Below are positions 59,601 to 64,000 of a DNA stretch of 64,000 nt, in pieces. The DNA is from CAZDXB01 sp964509335 (GTDB taxonomy: Bacteria > Bacteroidota > Ignavibacteria > Kapaibacteriales > UBA2268): contig CAZDXB010000012.1 in the NCBI GenBank assembly GCA_964509335.1, positions 1 through 64,000 on the forward strand, in the 5' to 3' direction. The notes beneath the pieces were generated by a model, which saw nothing but the letters and a program-made list of their open reading frames with translations, made no database searches and was not told the DNA's origin. The position numbers were made by a program, and so were the translations under genes. The stretch's first letter is position 1. Each line of letters opens with the position of its first letter.

Positions 59601-61289
59601 TTATCTTTTCCATCTCCATCCTTCGTCTTCGAATTCAAATATCCAAGCTCCTAATTTACCTTCGTCGATTTTCTCGAAATCGCTCCAATAATCTTTTGTG
59701 TAAGAGAATCTGGAACTTGTTTCATTTTCGGGTATCTCTCGCGCTTGTTCAATAATCTTTTCTAATCTTTGTTTCCACAATTCGAAATTTTTTGGTCTTA
59801 AATCAATCCATCCCTCCTTCGTCCATTTTTCAATTTTTTCCGCGGTCATTTCAATTTTTTCCGCGCAACCGGTTGGAACGGCTACTTGCTCGCCTCTTAA
59901 ATACTTTTTGCCGTCGGAGAGTAAAATCGGAAGACCGACGGATAAAATTTCGGACCTCAACTTCTCGTTCGATTTCATAAGCTCCTCGGCTTTTTTAGCC
60001 AAGTCGTCGGGCGAATAATTAACTAAGTCTTTCATACTGTTAGAAATCTTCTTCAAAATATTAGCTTCGAATAATAACTTAGACAATCTCGGCGGTCCTA
60101 AAATTTCGAAAGCCACGCTATCGACGCCGTGTTTTTTCTCGAGCGCTTCTAATTTCTCAATCGCCGAATTATACATCATACCGGCTCTGTATGTCGGTCC
60201 CATACTAAAAGAATCGAGCCCCTGAACTATATCTTTGCCGGTGTTTCCGCCTTCTATTTCGTAAACGGCTAATTCGGCTATCTCTTCCGCCGTAACTATT
60301 TCCATTTGCTTTAAAGAACCAATAGCCCTGAATTCGTTTCTTGAAAATATACCGTTTTCTCCGGTGTCGATATAAACGGATTTCATAATTTCGTCGCTTT
60401 TCTTGATTCGTCCGTCGTCTTCGAATCTAAAACCTTCGTTCACGTCGTATGCCTCGTCTGGAGTTAAATCGCAAAGCTTGATCGGTCTTCCCTTTTTCGC
60501 CACTTCGTCGTAAGCGATTTTCTTCCAAGCTATTGCCGCCGTCGGTTTAATCTCCTTCACTATCGGTCCGTCGGGAGTTCTCGCCATCAAAAACATCAAG
60601 AGCGATTGCGCGCCGGCTACCGCGGCTTTAGAAAGCAACATTCTCGACGGTCGCTCTTCGCTATGAGTGTAAGGAATATTCAAGCCCATTCCGCCGGTTC
60701 CGGCGGTGCCAACTTTTAAATACCCCTTTACGTCCGTCTCGATAAGCGATTTGTGCATTATCTGAACGTGTCTTATCAGTTGAGGCAAATACATACTCGA
60801 TATCATTTTCTCTACCGTCTCGTCGGTTAAATCTTTTTTCTCTATCCCCGCTAAAGTATGTCCAACAGTCTTATAAACGTTTTGATAAGCTATTGCAGTC
60901 GCTGTGTTTATACAGTCGATTACGATATCCGGTTTGCTTTCGTCGATTAGCTTGTAAAGAGCCGCTTTTCTTAAAATGCTCTCGTCTAATTGACCGAATA
61001 TATCGTCAATAGCTTCCTTTCTCGATTGAGAATTGGACAAAACTTCGTTCCAGTTATCGTCCTTCCATTCCTCGCGAGCGAAAATGTTGCCCCATTTGGG
61101 AACGAACGTATCGGGTCCGGAATCTTTATATTCTTTCCTCAAAGCTTCGCAGGCTTCTTCGGCTTCATCTTTTCTTAACGAAGAAATGATAATTTGAGCC
61201 GGTTCGCGTTTCATTAACTCTCTGCAAATAGCGGAGCCAACCAAGCCCCACCCGCCTAAAATCAGTATCTTCGAATCTCTTATCTGCAT
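59601..61289 (-). CDS. Rossmann-fold protein of unknown function
   Basis: The N-terminus (KILILGGWGLVGSAICREL, residues 7-25) is a canonical dinucleotide-binding fold of the SDR/epimerase type, followed by IIISSLRKDEAEEA and later DIVIDCINTATA. The protein is 562 residues, about twice the size of a typical SDR, with a central GTAGTGGMGLNIPYTHS region and a helical C-terminal half rich in Glu and Lys. A catalytic Tyr-x-x-x-Lys cannot be assigned with confidence. GGAAG precedes the ATG by six bases. It lies 72 bases upstream of giant gene copy 2, on the same strand. I do not assign a function. Confidence 0.7.
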   Translation of the reverse strand: MQIRDSKILILGGWGLVGSAICRELMKREPAQIIISSLRKDEAEEACEALRKEYKDSGPDTFVPKWGNIFAREEWKDDNWNEVLSNSQSRKEAIDDIFGQLDESILRKAALYKLIDESKPDIVIDCINTATAIAYQNVYKTVGHTLAGIEKKDLTDETVEKMISSMYLPQLIRHVQIMHKSLIETDVKGYLKVGTAGTGGMGLNIPYTHSEERPSRMLLSKAAVAGAQSLLMFLMARTPDGPIVKEIKPTAAIAWKKIAYDEVAKKGRPIKLCDLTPDEAYDVNEGFRFEDDGRIKKSDEIMKSVYIDTGENGIFSRNEFRAIGSLKQMEIVTAEEIAELAVYEIEGGNTGKDIVQGLDSFSMGPTYRAGMMYNSAIEKLEALEKKHGVDSVAFEILGPPRLSKLLFEANILKKISNSMKDLVNYSPDDLAKKAEELMKSNEKLRSEILSVGLPILLSDGKKYLRGEQVAVPTGCAEKIEMTAEKIEKWTKEGWIDLRPKNFELWKQRLEKIIEQAREIPENETSSRFSYTKDYWSDFEKIDEGKLGAWIFEFEDEGWRWKR

Positions 61290-61804
61290 AATAACTTCCG
61301 TATGTTAAACAATGGATTTACAAAATAAAATAAATTCCAAGATACTAAATCTTTCAAACAATGGCAATACTTTAATATTAATGCCGACTTTGAGCGTCTG
61401 AATTTTCAAAGAACGTTCCTTTCTTTTGATCTTTTTTCACGGTTTTTCTTTAACCGCGCAATTAACCTTAACTAGAAAGACACATCAGAAACGCGAACGT
61501 CTCATAATTTTTGAAGTTTTTTTGAAGAATTTTTGAAGAGCTTTTATAAGCTTTTACATTTTAGGAATTTATAGGCGAAAAATATTTTTAAAACTTATTT
61601 TTTAAAAATCGATTTATTAACAAATGTTAATATTCTGCTTTTTTCCTCTCTTTTCTATCAAAGAACCTAAGCTATTATAATAAATAACCCGACCCCTTCC
61701 AAAACTTTTTTTATTTTTTTGTCGAATCATTTTTGAACGATATTAGCTAAAGCGCTAAATTTGACGAAACTTAATAATACTTTAATAAAAATAACGGACG
61801 CGAT
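61290..61804. promoter_or_regulatory. AT-rich divergent intergenic region with phased repeats
   Basis: These 515 bases separate the Rossmann-fold gene (-) from the hisC-like gene (+). TTTTTGAAG occurs three times at exactly 11-base spacing (61508, 61519, 61530), that is, about one helical turn apart, followed by AGCTTTTATAAGCTTTT. Such phasing of T-tracts suggests curved DNA or a multi-site regulator. No ORF, tRNA or riboswitch is recognised. Confidence 0.45.
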
Positions 61805-62917
61805 ATGATAAAGATACCGGAATACGTCGAAAACTTAAAAGCTTACAAAGCCGGCAGCCAGCAAAAGAAACCCGAACTACTGTTCCCTGATAAAAAACCA
61901 ATAATGATGGCGTCCAACGAAAATCCATTAGGACCGGCGCCGTTAGCCAAAAAAGCTATGCAAGAAGCGATTGAAAAACAGTCAATATATCCCGACCCCA
62001 TAGGAAGAGAACTCGTATCGAAAATAGCCGAATACCATAACGTTAGTCCGGAAAAAATCGTCGCCGGGCACGGCTCGGAATCTCTACTTGCCCACAGCGT
62101 CAATTCTTTCGCCGACGTCGGAGACGAAATCTTGACGGCTTCCGGTACTTTTGTCGGAATTTTCGTAATGACTAACAAACTCGGCAGGAAAATAAAAACC
62201 GTTCCGCTTAAAGATTGGGCTTACGACCTCGACGGCATAGCGAATAATATCTCGGACAAAACAAAGATAATCTATCTCGCCAATCCCAATAATCCAACGG
62301 GAACGATTTTTAATAAAGAACAATTCGACCGCTTGATTTCCAAAACCACCGAAAACGTATTAATAATATTAGACGAAGCTTATACATTATACGCTAAGGA
62401 ACGAGAAGGCTTCTTCGACGGGCTGGAATACGATTTGCCGAATTTTTTAATACTTAGGACGCTGTCGAAAACTCACGGATTAGCCGGCGCGCGTTTCGGA
62501 TACGCCGTAGGACCCAAAAACTTAATAGACGTTCTATACAAAGTAAAACTACCATTCGAACCCAGTATGATGGCTCAAAAAGCCGCCATCGGCGCGCTTG
62601 ACGACTGGGATTTTGTTAGAGAAACGCTTAAAGAAAACGAAAAATCCTTGAAAATGATAACGAAAACATTCGAGAAACTTAATATAGAATATATAGAGCC
62701 GAACGCTAACTTTGTCTTTACAACATTTCCTAAGACTGAGATAGCCGAAGAATTCGCTCAAAAATGCTACGCCAGAAGCGTAATAGTTCGCCCGCTACCC
62801 GCTTTCGGAATACCGAACGGCATTAGAATCAGCTCCGCGAAAGTCTATGACACCAAATACGCTTGCGAAGCTTTTGAAATCGTTTACGAGGAGTTGAAAA
62901 AGAAGTATTCCTTATAA
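61805..62917 (+). CDS. hisC: Histidinol-phosphate aminotransferase-like PLP enzyme
   Basis: This is a fold type I aminotransferase. SNENPLGPAPLAKKAM, AGHGSESLLAH, LANPNNPTGTIF, ILDEAYTLY and the PLP-lysine segment TLSKTHGLAGARFGY (Lys222) match HisC. It is 370 residues long. HisC relatives also act on aromatic 2-oxoacids, and no other his genes are present here, so the precise substrate is an inference from sequence. Confidence 0.87.
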   Translation: MIKIPEYVENLKAYKAGSQQKKPELLFPDKKPIMMASNENPLGPAPLAKKAMQEAIEKQSIYPDPIGRELVSKIAEYHNVSPEKIVAGHGSESLLAHSVNSFADVGDEILTASGTFVGIFVMTNKLGRKIKTVPLKDWAYDLDGIANNISDKTKIIYLANPNNPTGTIFNKEQFDRLISKTTENVLIILDEAYTLYAKEREGFFDGLEYDLPNFLILRTLSKTHGLAGARFGYAVGPKNLIDVLYKVKLPFEPSMMAQKAAIGALDDWDFVRETLKENEKSLKMITKTFEKLNIEYIEPNANFVFTTFPKTEIAEEFAQKCYARSVIVRPLPAFGIPNGIRISSAKVYDTKYACEAFEIVYEELKKKYSL

Positions 62918-62931
62918 TAAGTATTACTAAA

Positions 62932-63072
62932 TTACTTAATCAATAACGCGAAAGCCGCTTTGGAAAGGGCTGTTTCAAATCTCGGATGTATCGGAATTGG
63001 CGCAATATCCAGCGATATGATTCCAAAACAATCGCCGCCTCCGAATTTCCAGTCAGGTTGGGAACGACTCAT
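62932..63072 (-). CDS. Possible small ORF downstream of the MATE gene (weak)
   Basis: A 46-codon ORF (MSRSQPDWKFGGGDCFG, ending FALLIK) starts 14 bases past the MATE stop on the same strand. The opposite strand over the same bases is also open and reads like protein (ALERAVSNLGCIGIGAISS), so the stretch may be a decayed gene fragment rather than a functional ORF. No ribosome-binding site is evident. Confidence 0.2.
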   Translation of the reverse strand: MSRSQPDWKFGGGDCFGIISLDIAPIPIHPRFETALSKAAFALLIK

Positions 63073-63086
63073 AGAAAGTATTCACG

Positions 63087-64000
63087 CTAAACTTTCGCGT
63101 TAATCCACTTCCTTTTTTTCAAAGCTTGAATAGCAATTATTGCGAAGGCTATCTGGCTCGCCAAAATTCCGTACCAAATCCCTCTATGGTCGAGCGGCGT
63201 AGCGTTCGATAGAATATAAGCCAAGGGCGTCTGAATAATAAACAAGACCGCCGCCACCAATTTAAAGCTCCGAAAATAATCGCCGGCTCCGCTTATAACT
63301 CTAATAGATATTATCCCAATTGCGAAGAACACGTACGAAAACGAAATTATCTTCAAATAAACGCTCATCTTATCGATTATATCCTGATTGTCGGTGAAAA
63401 TCCGCGCGAAGTATTCTCCTCCGAAAAACACTACAATCCCCAAAGAAAAAATCAATACGGACAATTGTTTAACCGCCGACTTATGATATTGAAAGACGCG
63501 CTCGATTTTCTTAGCTCCAAGATTTTGCCCCGTCGTAATTTCAACTGCGGCTCCCACGGCGAATATGGACATAAAGACCAGCAAATCGACTCTTAGTCCC
63601 AGCATATAAGTCGTTAGCACGTTGGCTCCGAAAAGATTGGTCATCCAAGTCAAAACCATTCTATTGACGCTAACGGCGTTTACTTGCAGCGAAGCCGGAA
63701 CGCCTAATCTCAAAATATTATATATTATCCCGAAATCGACTTTAAACTTTTTAAAACTAATTTCGATTTTATGAAATTTAACAAAAAGAATGAAGTTCGC
63801 TATTATCGCGCCTAAAAATTGAGCTAAAGCCGTAGCGAAGCCGGCTCCGAATATGCCCCATTCGGGAAAAGGACCGATTCCAAAAATAAAAAAGGGAGAT
63901 ATAACGGCGTTAAATAAGTTTGCGGTAATCAGTATAATCATAGGTATTATAGAGTTGCCGGAAGAACGTATCATCGCGTTCACTTGAAAAATCAGGAAAT
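63087..64000 (-). CDS. MATE-family efflux transporter, 5'-truncated by window edge
   Basis: The frame stays open to the window end, and the residues upstream of the GTG at 63983 (FLIFQ) continue a membrane helix, so the gene starts outside. What is seen is about two thirds of a MATE protein: MIRSSGNSIIPMIILI, GIFGAGFATALAQ, a basic loop, and then the second-half repeat with GLRVDLLVFMSIFAVGAAVEITTGQNLGA and helices to the C-terminus. MATE proteins export cationic compounds in exchange for Na+ or H+. The substrate is unknown. Confidence 0.85.
   Translation of the reverse strand, partial: FLIFQVNAMIRSSGNSIIPMIILITANLFNAVISPFFIFGIGPFPEWGIFGAGFATALAQFLGAIIANFILFVKFHKIEISFKKFKVDFGIIYNILRLGVPASLQVNAVSVNRMVLTWMTNLFGANVLTTYMLGLRVDLLVFMSIFAVGAAVEITTGQNLGAKKIERVFQYHKSAVKQLSVLIFSLGIVVFFGGEYFARIFTDNQDIIDKMSVYLKIISFSYVFFAIGIISIRVISGAGDYFRSFKLVAAVLFIIQTPLAYILSNATPLDHRGIWYGILASQIAFAIIAIQALKKRKWINAKV

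Noticed and set aside
1..64000. tRNA, rRNA, CRISPR arrays, insertion sequences, prophage or toxin-antitoxin genes.
   Set aside because: I checked the intergenic regions for cloverleaf, repeat-spacer or transposase signals and saw none; almost all the sequence is ordinary coding DNA.

Overview
The window looks like a chromosomal segment of an FCB-group bacterium (Bacteroidota, Ignavibacteriota, Chlorobi or Kapabacteria-like). The evidence is a PorD-type (DUF4835) type IX secretion component, three secreted proteins ending in type A sorting domains, a PorV-like barrel, lipid A genes (lpxB, lpxK, kdsD) and several Bacteroidota-style lipoproteins. A four-subunit 2-oxoacid:ferredoxin oxidoreductase and a very large BadF/BcrA-type CoA-activase fusion point to ferredoxin-based, probably anaerobic or facultative metabolism. 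The exact phylum is inference. I found no rRNA, tRNA, CRISPR array, insertion sequence or phage module.

Layout, left to right. 1-675 is the 3' part of dapD, followed by an intergenic island of hairpins (702-951). 961-6620 is a tight minus-strand operon: hflX, two related small unknown genes, mfd, tsaB. 6766-10410 runs on the plus strand: a long RelA/SpoT protein whose hydrolase site is altered, an orphan nuoJ-nuoK pair, and a umuD-like autoprotease overlapping nuoK. 10524-15984 (minus) is tilS, a TMTC-like membrane/TPR protein, hpt and a glutaryl-CoA-dehydrogenase-like gene. 16070-19027 is a secreted Asp-box (BNR) protein. 19176-25961 (minus) is dnaE, a small membrane protein, an outer-membrane protein, folD and a pseudouridine synthase.

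26123-29598 (plus) is lpxB, a DUF374 acyltransferase-like gene, lpxK and a lipoprotein with a class I glutamine-amidotransferase fold, all overlapping. Next come an M23-like protein lacking both catalytic histidines, a helix-hairpin-helix outer-membrane protein with a PorV-like partner, porD and a lipoprotein. 35059-37772 (minus) is the 2-oxoacid oxidoreductase operon with a clear terminator. 37932-46535 (minus) holds a solute-binding lipoprotein, purM, the 1456-residue CoA-activase fusion, a family 2 glycosyltransferase and a DUF2279-like protein. rodZ and kdsD converge at 47.9 kb and a HIT-family gene follows.

49721-59528 is filled by two tandem paralogues of about 1,590 residues, both secreted and carrying sorting domains. 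They have diverged overall but contain patches of near-identical DNA, which suggests gene conversion. The window ends with an unrecognised Rossmann-fold protein of 562 residues, a 515-base AT-rich intergenic region with helically phased repeats, a hisC-like aminotransferase and the C-terminal part of a MATE transporter.

The strongest candidates for undescribed biology are the tandem giant secreted proteins, the paired small proteins between hflX and mfd, the CoA-activase fusion coupled to purM, the catalytically degenerate cytoplasmic-looking M23 protein, and the Rel enzyme with substituted hydrolase residues.
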